Below, piece after piece: positions 1 to 6,565 of a stretch of 6,836 bases of DNA. Below the pieces are notes generated by a model. The model was not told the origin of the DNA. It made no database searches and worked only from the letters and a program-made list of their open reading frames with translations. A program made the position numbers and the translations under genes. The number at the start of each line of letters is the position of its first letter. The stretch's first letter is position 1. This DNA is from a bacterium (lineage in GTDB: Bacteria; Latescibacterota; UBA2968; GCA-2709665): positions 1-6,836 of the forward strand of contig JAQCGA010000221.1 of NCBI GenBank assembly GCA_027619145.1. Reading direction: 5' to 3'.

Positions 1-1797
1 GAAACCCTGGGCGGCGGCATCCCGGAAGCCTACCGTCCGTACCTCAACATCCAGCCGGGCAAAAATCCGACTGTCTCCCTCAAACTTCCAATGGAACTCC
101 CCTCTCATATTCTGGGGCAGAACCGCAAAGCCATCCTCCGTAGCGGCAAAGGGGACCACGCACGAACCCTCTCCATTGACTTTACCGAGCGTGTGGGCCA
201 CTACCATATGGCCCCCCTCAACCTCACCTTCTACGCCAAAGGTCACGAACTGGAAACCGACCTCGGGTACCTGGGCTCCACCCACTTCTTAACCGTGGAC
301 TGGATCAAAACCTTCCCAGCTCACAATACCGTTGCCATTCGCACTGAAGACGGCGACCCAATGGGCACGGACAACCTCCGGGGAGACCTCCAGCTCTTCG
401 CAGATCTGCCCGGCTTCAAAGTCATCGACGCGGCCGAAAAAGGCACCCACGAACTTGCCAAAATACCCGGCACCAACCGCTATCAACGAACCGTGGCCCT
501 CATCGACGCCAGCCCCGAAGACGCGTACGTCGTGGACTTCTTCCGCCTCAACGGCGGCCACCTTCACGACTGGACCTTCCACAGCAACGGGCACCGCTTT
601 GAAACCGAAGGCCTCGCCCTCAAAGAAAATTCCAACCCAGCGGAATCCCTCTACGACTACAGCGGCTTCACCTTTACGCCCACCCGCAGAACCAACGCCG
701 CCAACGCCAAATGGGGTACCCAGCGAGTCACCAAACTCAGCACCGGCCAGAGCACCGGACCCTGGACCGCAACCTGGGGTGACGTGACCGAATTCGTATC
801 CGAAAACGCCCCTCCTGAAATCGACCCAACCGTCTTCCTCAAACTTCATATGCTCGACACTCCCGGCTCCGAAATCATTACAGGAACCGGCCCGGCCCAG
901 CGCTGGATTGACAACCGGGACCTCGGCGAAGAAATGAAAATCATTACCGTCCGCCGGAAAAACACCGAACCCCTGGACACATTTCTCGCCGTCCACGAAC
1001 CCTACCGCGATCAACACTTTATCAAAAACGTCGAACGCCTGTCCTGCACCACCTCGGAAGCCGAAGCCGTCCAGGTCACCCACAACCACGGCACAGACCT
1101 CATCCTTAGTAACCCTTCCGGCTCCCCCTGTACTCTCTCTCACAACGGCCTCGAACTACACACCGACGGCGAACTAGCCTTCGCCTCCTTCGACCCACAG
1201 GGCCTCCGCTCTCTCGCGCTCATCGGCGGAACCACCGCCGAATCCAGGGGCCACAAAGTTGAATCCACACCCACCCTCGAAGGCCTGCTAACCGGGTTCG
1301 ACGACGTCCAGAAAACCCTGACCGTCCAAACCGACCAGGAAACCTCCGATCCAAATCACCTCGCCGGAAAAACCATTACGATCAATCACCGGGAACGAGC
1401 CTCCGCCTACACCATTCGATCCGCACAAAAAAATCCAGATGGAACGTACACCCTCCACCTGGACGGATTTCCTCACCTCGCAATCGGCTACCTCCTGGTC
1501 ACCGCCGTAGAAAACGACCGCGTCTGGGTCGAACCCCCTCCTGTCATTCAAGGCAAAGACAACAACCTCAACCTCTTCAAAGTTGAACTCGACAAAACCC
1601 TCACACACCTCCAGTCCTTAGGCGACCGAACCACAGATGACATCCTGGACGAATGGGGTTGCCGCATCCGCACCCGAAATGGCTTTGTTCTGGAAACCCC
1701 AGAACACCTGTCCTCCGGCAATGAAATCGCGCTCTCTCTCCTTCACCCCGGCGTTGACCGAATCCGCATCGTCGGCTCCGGACACTGGCAGCGCTGA
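1..1797 (+). CDS. Heparinase II/III-family protein, C-terminal part (5' end outside window)
   Basis: The reading frame is open from base 1 and ends at TGA 1795-1797, giving 598 visible residues; the start lies upstream, so the first ATG at 91 is internal. Residues about 55-240 match the beta-sandwich domain of heparinase II/III lyases: an HYH motif (H67, H69), D87 in TDLGY, and PAHNTV with H108, followed by a YQRTVALID / YVVDFFRL / HDWTFHSNG stretch typical of the family. In Pedobacter heparinase II, as I recall it, His408, Asp425 and His464 bind a structural zinc; H69, D87 and H108 are the likely counterparts (H-to-D spacing 18 here, 17 there). The catalytic (alpha/alpha) toroid would lie in the missing N-terminal part. 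Residues about 240-598 look like further beta-rich C-terminal domains. Likely role: beta-elimination of a uronate-containing polysaccharide, probably secreted or periplasmic; the substrate cannot be read from this part. The family is fairly sure, the activity is inferred. Confidence 0.8.
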   Translation, partial: ETLGGGIPEAYRPYLNIQPGKNPTVSLKLPMELPSHILGQNRKAILRSGKGDHARTLSIDFTERVGHYHMAPLNLTFYAKGHELETDLGYLGSTHFLTVDWIKTFPAHNTVAIRTEDGDPMGTDNLRGDLQLFADLPGFKVIDAAEKGTHELAKIPGTNRYQRTVALIDASPEDAYVVDFFRLNGGHLHDWTFHSNGHRFETEGLALKENSNPAESLYDYSGFTFTPTRRTNAANAKWGTQRVTKLSTGQSTGPWTATWGDVTEFVSENAPPEIDPTVFLKLHMLDTPGSEIITGTGPAQRWIDNRDLGEEMKIITVRRKNTEPLDTFLAVHEPYRDQHFIKNVERLSCTTSEAEAVQVTHNHGTDLILSNPSGSPCTLSHNGLELHTDGELAFASFDPQGLRSLALIGGTTAESRGHKVESTPTLEGLLTGFDDVQKTLTVQTDQETSDPNHLAGKTITINHRERASAYTIRSAQKNPDGTYTLHLDGFPHLAIGYLLVTAVENDRVWVEPPPVIQGKDNNLNLFKVELDKTLTHLQSLGDRTTDDILDEWGCRIRTRNGFVLETPEHLSSGNEIALSLLHPGVDRIRIVGSGHWQR

Positions 1798-2092
1798 AGA
1801 TGTAAAACGTTACGGTAAATGCAAGCAGCGCTGGATATCCCCACACCGGCAAATTGTGCACAGAAAGCAAAAATACGTTATCAAACTGGGTTTCTGTGTA
1901 TAAAGCTATACTTGACGGTGATCCCTATTCTGAGTTACTTTAATCTCAAAGAGAGATTTGCAGAACTGCACCGCGTCGGAAATAGCTGGTTCGGCACTCC
2001 TTAAAAAGCAACAAAGCTTAATTCAGAATCTAACCTGCTTCCGCAACGAGCGAGAAAAACTCAAAAGGCTTTATTGTGTTGGATATGAACCC
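1798..2092. other. Intergenic spacer before hicA; no gene recognised
   Basis: This stretch separates the lyase gene from hicA and is visibly richer in A+T than the lyase gene. The hicA frame stays open upstream to an ATG at 1958, but the extra 45 residues do not resemble HicA and the family normally begins at MKV, so I read it as noncoding. It holds a small palindrome (GTATA-AAGC-TATAC, 1898-1911) just before a TTGACG hexamer (1912-1917). It also holds one of two GCAGCGCTG copies (1825-1833), the other overlapping the lyase stop region (1788-1796). I see no GC-rich hairpin followed by a T run, so no intrinsic terminator is evident for the lyase gene. Confidence 0.6.
1898..1944 (+). promoter_or_regulatory. 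Possible hicAB promoter with palindromic operator-like site
   Basis: TTGACG at 1912-1917 matches five of six bases of a sigma-70 -35 box. The best -10-like hexamer, TTTAAT at 1939-1944, is 21 nt away, longer than the usual 16-18 nt, and hexamers at 16-17 nt fit poorly. Directly upstream lies a 5-bp-arm palindrome at 1898-1911, which could be a regulator site or itself contain -10-like boxes (TATAAA, TATACT). The position, about 150 nt before hicA, suits a promoter, but the call is weak. Confidence 0.2.
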
Positions 2093-2278
2093 ATGAAAGT
2101 AAGAGAAATCATTCGGATAATTGAAGCAGACGGATGGTACCTTGCGAGGACTCGGGGAAGCCATAGGCAGTATAAGCATCAAGATAAAAAAGGATTGGTG
2201 ACGATTCCCGGCAAGCCTAACAATGATCTCGCCCCTGGCACCCAAAACAGCATAATGAAGCAGGCGCAACTTTCGTAG
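2093..2278 (+). CDS. hicA: HicA-family mRNA interferase toxin
   Basis: This 61-residue protein has the full HicA pattern: an N-terminal MKVREIIRIIEADGW helix, the RGSHRQYKH core with the predicted catalytic histidine at residue 24, KKGLVTIPGKP, then DLAPGT and a C-terminal SIMKQA helix. HicA proteins have a double-stranded-RNA-binding-like fold and cleave mRNA, slowing translation until the partner HicB binds them. The length is normal for the family. I chose ATG 2093 over the upstream in-frame ATG 1958 because HicA proteins start at this MKV/MK. The ribosome site is poor (GGAT at 2081-2084), which would keep toxin output low. hicB follows 13 nt after the stop. Hand-counted G+C is about 47%, lower than the flanking genes. 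I see no missing key residue, so the toxin is probably functional. Confidence 0.92.
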   Translation: MKVREIIRIIEADGWYLARTRGSHRQYKHQDKKGLVTIPGKPNNDLAPGTQNSIMKQAQLS

Positions 2279-2281
2279 AGT

Positions 2282-2286
2282 GAGGA
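2282..2286 (+). promoter_or_regulatory. Ribosome binding site setting the hicB start
   Basis: GAGGA lies 5 nt before ATG 2292 and begins 4 nt after the hicA TAG. It favours ATG 2292 over the in-frame GTG at 2280, which would have no comparable site, and its closeness to the hicA stop suggests translational coupling of toxin and antitoxin. Confidence 0.6.
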
Positions 2287-2291
2287 CCGAA

Positions 2292-2507
2292 ATGACGAAA
2301 TATCTAGTTGTTATTGAGAAAACAGAAACGGGGTTTTCTGCCTATTCTCCCGACCTTTTGGGGTGTGTCTCCACCGGACAAACGCGGGCTGAAGTGGAAA
2401 GAAATATGAGGGAAGCTATCGAGTTCCATCTCGATGGAATGCGAGAAGAAGGTTATCCAATTCCTGAGCCAACAGCTGAGTCGGCTTATCTAGAGGTAGC
2501 ACCATGA
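2292..2507 (+). CDS. hicB: HicB-family antitoxin, short form
   Basis: The 71-residue product from ATG 2292 (75 if the GTG at 2280 is used) carries the HicB signature: a first beta strand YLVVIEK, then GFSAYSPDLLGC, VSTGQTRAEVERN, an EAIEFHLDGM helix and the terminal GYPIPEP. This is the partial RNase-H-like fold that binds HicA and blocks its active histidine. The protein ends about 11 residues after PIPEP, so the C-terminal ribbon-helix-helix or helix-turn-helix domain found in longer HicB proteins is absent. Short HicBs of this kind are known. It could neutralise the toxin but has no recognisable DNA-binding part of its own, so the usual autorepression may need oligomerisation, another protein, or may be missing. 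It sits directly after hicA in a two-gene unit. Confidence 0.9.
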   Translation: MTKYLVVIEKTETGFSAYSPDLLGCVSTGQTRAEVERNMREAIEFHLDGMREEGYPIPEPTAESAYLEVAP

Positions 2508-2604
2508 CAGGGCACTCCAGCGGACACGATAAGCCGTACCCTCATTGTGATGGTTAACGATTCGCTTACCCAGCAATCCCAACACAGACAACCCAGGGAA
2601 AAAG
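2508..2604. other. Spacer between hicB and the dimethylformamidase-like gene
   Basis: These 97 nt contain no recognisable gene, terminator hairpin or good promoter hexamers. An AGGGAA stretch (2595-2600) 4 nt before ATG 2605 is a weak ribosome site for the next gene. The in-frame TGA at 2548-2550 limits how far upstream that gene could begin, and no ATG lies in its frame between this stop and 2605. Confidence 0.5.
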
Positions 2605-3966
2605 ATGCCAGAAACCCCAGAGAGAACCCCCAAAGAAAAAGCCAGCATCATCTCCAGCGCACTCCCCGGCAGCCTGCCGTGCCTGCCCCCGCTTTATCCG
2701 CCGCCAGATATGGAACTCATCCAGGGCTTCTCCACAAAACTCTCCGTACGCCCCGGCGAATCCATCGAATTCAAAGTATCCACATCCGCTGATTCTTACA
2801 ATGTACGATTCTACCGAATCGGAAAACGATCCCAGGAACTGGAAGGAATCCATGACCTGAAAGGGTCCCTTCAACCACTCACCGAACTCCCCTGGGAAGG
2901 TTGCGTGTGGGAAACCGATTTCTCGTGGAATATACCCGAAGGAACACCCACGGCGTTTTACGCAGCTGAGTTGAAAGACTCGAACGGTTCCTCCTTCCAC
3001 ATTCCATTTATCGTAAAACCTCCCCCGGGTCAAACAGGCCGGGTCGCCGTCCTCGCCTCCACAAACACCTGGAACGCCTACAACGGCTGGGGCGGGCCGT
3101 CCACCTACTGCGCCGAACAACCCCGCGGCACCAGCCTGGACCGTCCAATGTCGTCCTGCAGGCCAGCAGGAAAAGGCCGCAGTCACCTCGTCCGCGCTGA
3201 AAACTGGATACTGGACTGGCTCCAGGACGCAGGATACCAGCCCGATCTCTACGGAGACCTGGACCTGCACACCGGGTGGGACTGGCTCAAAAACTACCCC
3301 GCCCTCGTCATCAGCACCCACAGTGAGTACTGGACCCTCCAGATGCGCGACAACCTGGACGCCTATCTGAATGCAGGCGGCAACCTCCTCTACCTCTCCG
3401 GAAACGGCCTCTACTGGAAAGTGACATTTGACGAAGCCCTCCGCGTAATGGAAGTTTGCAGAGACGGCCGACCCCACTCACAAACAGGAGAAAAGGGTGG
3501 CCTCTGGCGAGACCTCGGCAGACCCGAACACAGCGTAACCGGCGTGGGCTTTGTCGCGGACGGATATATGACCTACGCACCCTACCGTGCGGTGAAACCG
3601 AACCACTGGATCTTTGAAGGATTGGATTTACAGCAGAATGATCTGATCGGGAAAGAAGGACTTCACGGAGATGGTGCAAGCGGGTGGGAACTGGACCGGG
3701 TGGTTCCGGAATGGTCTCCCTCCAACATCGAAATTCTCGCCGAAGGACTCAACCCAGCAGACAAAATGGGACCCGGAATAGATGCAGTCTATCCAGACCC
3801 CAATTACAACTGGGACGGCAAAGGGGGAGCCCATATGACCTATTATACGCACCCCGGAGGTGGAGGCGTATTCAGCGCAGGATCCATTTCATTCGGTGCC
3901 AGCCTGGCCGTTGACCCGCAGATTCAGAAGATCGGGTCGAACGTGCTAAAACGCTTTCTCAGCTGA
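2605..3966 (+). CDS. N,N-dimethylformamidase large-subunit-like protein, single chain
   Basis: This 453-residue protein resembles the C-terminal two thirds of the dimethylformamidase large subunit (DmfA2, about 760 residues). A beta-sandwich-like N-terminal part (about 35-140) contains FSTKLSVRPGESIEFKVST and RFYRIG. The core follows: TAFYAAEL, TNTWNAYNGWGG, YPALVISTHSEYW, NAGGNLLYLSGNGLYW, and a C-terminal GGAHMTYYTHPGGGGVFSAGS. The Paracoccus enzyme holds Fe(III) with two tyrosines and a glutamate (Y399, Y440, E521, from memory). Y119, Y159 and E241 have nearly the same spacing (40 and 82 against 41 and 81), and H239 and N267 fit H519 and N547. This suggests an iron-dependent amide hydrolase, but the natural substrate is unknown and no small-subunit gene is adjacent. 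No signal peptide is evident, so it is probably cytoplasmic. ATG 2605 is the first in frame after an upstream stop. The stop abuts the convergent gene. Confidence 0.8.
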   Translation: MPETPERTPKEKASIISSALPGSLPCLPPLYPPPDMELIQGFSTKLSVRPGESIEFKVSTSADSYNVRFYRIGKRSQELEGIHDLKGSLQPLTELPWEGCVWETDFSWNIPEGTPTAFYAAELKDSNGSSFHIPFIVKPPPGQTGRVAVLASTNTWNAYNGWGGPSTYCAEQPRGTSLDRPMSSCRPAGKGRSHLVRAENWILDWLQDAGYQPDLYGDLDLHTGWDWLKNYPALVISTHSEYWTLQMRDNLDAYLNAGGNLLYLSGNGLYWKVTFDEALRVMEVCRDGRPHSQTGEKGGLWRDLGRPEHSVTGVGFVADGYMTYAPYRAVKPNHWIFEGLDLQQNDLIGKEGLHGDGASGWELDRVVPEWSPSNIEILAEGLNPADKMGPGIDAVYPDPNYNWDGKGGAHMTYYTHPGGGGVFSAGSISFGASLAVDPQIQKIGSNVLKRFLS

Positions 3967-5097
3967 TCAACAGGACACCGCTTTCCGAACGCGATCAATC
4001 ACAAGATCCACCTCGTCCTCGATGAGATGGGCAACCACAATCCGAAGCCGGTTCCCACTTGCCCGCGTCCAGATCGACGGATCGCTCGCCTTCAACTCCT
4101 CCACAACCTGAGCCGCACGTTTGCCCAGCCCTTTTTCATCCATCGTCACCGTCACCCCATTGCTCAGGCCATTGTCTTCCACGTGGCGTTCCGTTGTGAG
4201 ATAAGGAATCCCTTCGAGCCGACTCATAATATGATCGGCCTTCCGCCAGTGCTCCGCAATCCGCGCCTCGTGGTCCATTTCCAGCCACTCCTGGAGCGCC
4301 ACCACAACCGCAACAACTTCCTGCCGGTCCAGCTTCAACGGCCGCCCCACAGTCTCCAGATCGCTCGTCTCAAACCCGATGAAACTCTGCGCGTACGCCG
4401 CCTCCACCAGTTCCTTCTTCCCACATAAAATCCCCGTCGAATTGGGTGCCCCAATATATTTTGTACCAAAACCGATCAGCGCATTGGGTGTGCTCGCGTA
4501 CGCCTTCATCGTATCCAGCGGATACACCTGATACGCAGCATCTACGGTAACCGGCAAGTCGTGCCGCCCGGCAACCGAAAGAATCCCCTCCAGATCCAGT
4601 ATCGAATCGTCCGGATCCCCGGAAGCAAAATAGTGGATCCCTGCAGTCTGCTCCGTAATCGAGTCCTCCAACTGTTCCACGGTCGTCCCCTTCTGCGTAC
4701 CAACCATCATCACGTGTCCCCCAAATACCGTGAGACACCGCTGGTAATGGTACTTCTGTCTCCGCTGAAACAGGAACTGATTCGGAATCCCATTCGTGTG
4801 CGGCAACAATTCCATCCGCTCCGGGTGCCCCACCGTCATGCACGCCCCCGCCGAAAGCGCCAGCGCCGCACCGCACCCCGGCGTCACAAATGCAGCCTCA
4901 GCACCCAGGAGACTCGCAATCCTCTCCCCGGTCGAATGAAATAGATCGTCCATCGAAACATAATATCGATTGGCCGCAACCATTGCTTCTTGCACCGCAG
5001 GCGAAAGACGCGAGCCGCCAATCACCGTCAGGTTCCCCGCCGCGTTAATCACCGGTGTTGCACCAAGGTCGCGGTAAAGCTGAGCGTTTGCATTCAT
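3967..5097 (-). CDS. SelA-like PLP-dependent enzyme (fold type I)
   Basis: A 376-residue protein of the SelA / D-glucosaminate-6-phosphate ammonia-lyase-like group. Landmarks: PVINAAGNLTVIGGSRLSP (about 15-33), VSMDDL, then GAEAAFVTPGCGAALALSA, where PLP phosphate contacts are expected, VTVDAAY with D186 to pair with the pyridine nitrogen, and IGFGTKYIGAPNSTGILCG with K213 as the Schiff-base lysine. It lacks the tRNA-binding N-terminal extension of true bacterial selenocysteine synthase (about 460 residues), so seleniation of tRNA is unlikely. Family members act on amino acids or amino sugars by elimination or side-chain chemistry; the substrate here is unknown. The usual GGK around the lysine is GTK. 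The start is fixed by an in-frame TGA immediately before ATG 5097 and a GGAG site 7 nt upstream. It lies 51 nt after mgtE on the same strand and converges on the dimethylformamidase-like gene. Confidence 0.82.
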   Translation of the reverse strand: MNANAQLYRDLGATPVINAAGNLTVIGGSRLSPAVQEAMVAANRYYVSMDDLFHSTGERIASLLGAEAAFVTPGCGAALALSAGACMTVGHPERMELLPHTNGIPNQFLFQRRQKYHYQRCLTVFGGHVMMVGTQKGTTVEQLEDSITEQTAGIHYFASGDPDDSILDLEGILSVAGRHDLPVTVDAAYQVYPLDTMKAYASTPNALIGFGTKYIGAPNSTGILCGKKELVEAAYAQSFIGFETSDLETVGRPLKLDRQEVVAVVVALQEWLEMDHEARIAEHWRKADHIMSRLEGIPYLTTERHVEDNGLSNGVTVTMDEKGLGKRAAQVVEELKASDPSIWTRASGNRLRIVVAHLIEDEVDLVIDRVRKAVSC

Positions 5098-5104
5098 TCA
5101 TTCA

Positions 5105-5108
5105 CTCC
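5105..5108 (-). promoter_or_regulatory. Ribosome binding site of the SelA-like gene
   Basis: GGAG on the minus strand ends 7 nt before ATG 5097. Two other ATGs, at 5101 and 5093, lie in other frames within a repeated ATGA run; only 5097 opens the enzyme frame. Confidence 0.5.
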
Positions 5109-5148
5109 AGGGACAGGGTTCAATTATTAAGGATCTATTCGAATGCTT

Positions 5149-6510
5149 TTACGGCGTCAGCTTCTCCAAGATCAAACTGGCAAATCCAAGCACAAAGAAA
5201 AACCCGCACATATCTGTCACCGTGGTCAGCAGCGGCCCGGAAGCCAGCGCCGGATCCATTTTCATACTCCGCAAAACCAGGGGAATCAACCCACCTAAAC
5301 ACACGGCCAACAGCGTATTCAGCATCAGTGCAGACCCCACTACAAGGCCCAAATACACGTTGCCCTGCCAGGCCCAGGCCACCCCTCCCAGCAAAACCCC
5401 CAACACCAGCCCATTCATCAATCCCACAACCGACTCTTTTAAGAATACCCGAAACACGTCCCGGGGCAGAATCACCCCCAGCGTCAATTCTCGAATGCTC
5501 ACCGCAACAGCCTGGTTCCCGGAGCAGCCGCTCATATCTGAAATAATCGGCAGAAAAACAGCCAGGACAATCACCGCCGAAAGGGTATCCTGGTAAAAGG
5601 TAATCACGCTGGCCGCAATCACATTCAAAATAATATTAATGCTCAACCAGGACAGCCGCCGGTAAGAACGATAAAAAATCCCCATACTACGCAACTCTTC
5701 TCCACCTACAATGCCGCTCGTTTTCAAATAGGTATCTTCTGTCTGCTTTCCCACGGCCCGATCCACAGCGGCCCGTTGCACAACACCCACCAGGCGATTC
5801 TGGAGGTCAACAACCGGAACGCCTAAAAAGGTGTGGCTGTCAAACACGCCGTGCAAATCGTCCAGGGACATATCTACAGGCACAGACACCGGCCCGGGAA
5901 TCATCAGGGACAGCAAGGGGTTTTCCCGGGGAGCCAGCAACAAATCGCGAAGGCGTAACACCCCGGCCAGCTTCTCTTCCCCGGAAACAACATATGCGTA
6001 TTGCACATCGTAATCGGCATACAATTCACGGTTTTCTCGAAGATCATCCAGCACATCCAAAATTTGCATCTCGTGCGAATAGGCCAGGTATTCGGTAATC
6101 ATCACCCCGCCGGCCGTATCTGCCGGGTACTGTAACAACTCGCGCACATCAGCAGCCTCATCCGGTGCCATTTCTACCATAATCGCTTCTGCATCAGACG
6201 CGTCCATTGCGCCCAAAATATCGGCCTGCTGGGCACTGGACAATTCGTCCACAATAGATGCAGCCTGTTCCGGAGACAGGTGCTCAATTAAATCTACAGC
6301 CTGGGCATCCGTCACTTCCTCAATCAAGCCTGCGGCATTTTCGGGTTTCAGCAGAGTCAACAGTTGCGATTGGCCCTCCTGCGACAAACGAGAAAAGGCA
6401 TATACCGTTTCCATCGCAGACAACCCATCCAGAACCTGACCCAACCCACGAGAATCTTTTGCCCCAATCAGTTCTCGCAACCTCTCCCAGGGCTCCAACT
6501 GATCAACCAT
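5149..6510 (-). CDS. mgtE: MgtE-type magnesium channel/transporter
   Basis: The 453-residue protein is almost the same length as Thermus thermophilus MgtE (450). Order of parts: a helical N domain (about 20-125, with LSPEQAASIVDEL-type repeats), a tandem CBS pair (about 136-255, beginning DTAGGVMITEYLAYS), a connecting helix, and five membrane segments (about 287-450). The first membrane segment leads into the signature LPIISDMSGCSGNQ (320-333) and the pore region ends with DPALASGP and TTVTDMCGFF. D433 corresponds to the selectivity-filter Asp432 of the Thermus channel. MgtE imports Mg2+ as a homodimer, and its cytoplasmic N and CBS domains close the pore when internal Mg2+ is high, so control is likely at the protein level. 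ATG 6510 is chosen over the in-frame TTG 6525 because a strong GGAGG lies 5 nt before it. It sits 55 nt after the permease gene and 51 nt before the PLP gene. Confidence 0.95.
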   Translation of the reverse strand: MVDQLEPWERLRELIGAKDSRGLGQVLDGLSAMETVYAFSRLSQEGQSQLLTLLKPENAAGLIEEVTDAQAVDLIEHLSPEQAASIVDELSSAQQADILGAMDASDAEAIMVEMAPDEAADVRELLQYPADTAGGVMITEYLAYSHEMQILDVLDDLRENRELYADYDVQYAYVVSGEEKLAGVLRLRDLLLAPRENPLLSLMIPGPVSVPVDMSLDDLHGVFDSHTFLGVPVVDLQNRLVGVVQRAAVDRAVGKQTEDTYLKTSGIVGGEELRSMGIFYRSYRRLSWLSINIILNVIAASVITFYQDTLSAVIVLAVFLPIISDMSGCSGNQAVAVSIRELTLGVILPRDVFRVFLKESVVGLMNGLVLGVLLGGVAWAWQGNVYLGLVVGSALMLNTLLAVCLGGLIPLVLRSMKMDPALASGPLLTTVTDMCGFFFVLGFASLILEKLTP

Positions 6511-6515
6511 ATCAA

Positions 6516-6520
6516 CCTCC
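6516..6520 (-). promoter_or_regulatory. Strong ribosome binding site of mgtE
   Basis: GGAGG (within AGGGAGG, 6516-6522) lies 5 nt before ATG 6510 on the minus strand. It overlaps the codons that would follow a TTG start at 6525, which argues against that longer form. Confidence 0.75.
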
Positions 6521-6565
6521 CTCAAACCCGGTCAAACCCAAAAAAATACCCCCCTGACCCCTGCC

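Noticed and set aside
289..1143. Long minus-strand open frame (284 codons) opposite the lyase gene
   Set aside because: Its product is a low-complexity G/V/F/E-rich chain with no family resemblance; it arises from the C-ending codon bias of the lyase gene on the other strand.
1958..2092. N-terminal extension of HicA from ATG 1958
   Set aside because: The extra 45 residues do not resemble HicA, whose proteins begin at the MKV motif encoded from 2093.
1779..2527. CGGACAC direct repeats at 1779-1785 and 2521-2527 as target-site duplication of a hicAB insertion
   Set aside because: A 7-bp match at uneven distances is easily due to chance, and no transposase or inverted repeats accompany it.
2566..3477. 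Minus-strand open frame (303 codons) opposite the dimethylformamidase-like gene
   Set aside because: It has no recognisable motif, while the plus strand carries clear family motifs through the same region.
3967..5097. True selenocysteine synthase (selA)
   Set aside because: The protein is about 80 residues shorter than bacterial SelA, lacks its tRNA-binding N-terminal domain, and no selB, selD or tRNA-Sec is seen nearby.
5098..5148. Terminator between mgtE and the SelA-like gene
   Set aside because: Only a small ATTCGAAT palindrome (5137-5144) is present, with no GC-rich stem and T run.
6511..6525. TTG start for mgtE five codons upstream of ATG 6510
   Set aside because: These codons form the strong AGGGAGG ribosome site for ATG 6510, and the 453-residue form matches the family length.
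6511..6565. M-box magnesium riboswitch before mgtE
   Set aside because: Only 55 nt separate mgtE from the upstream gene, too short for an M-box, and no conserved elements are visible.
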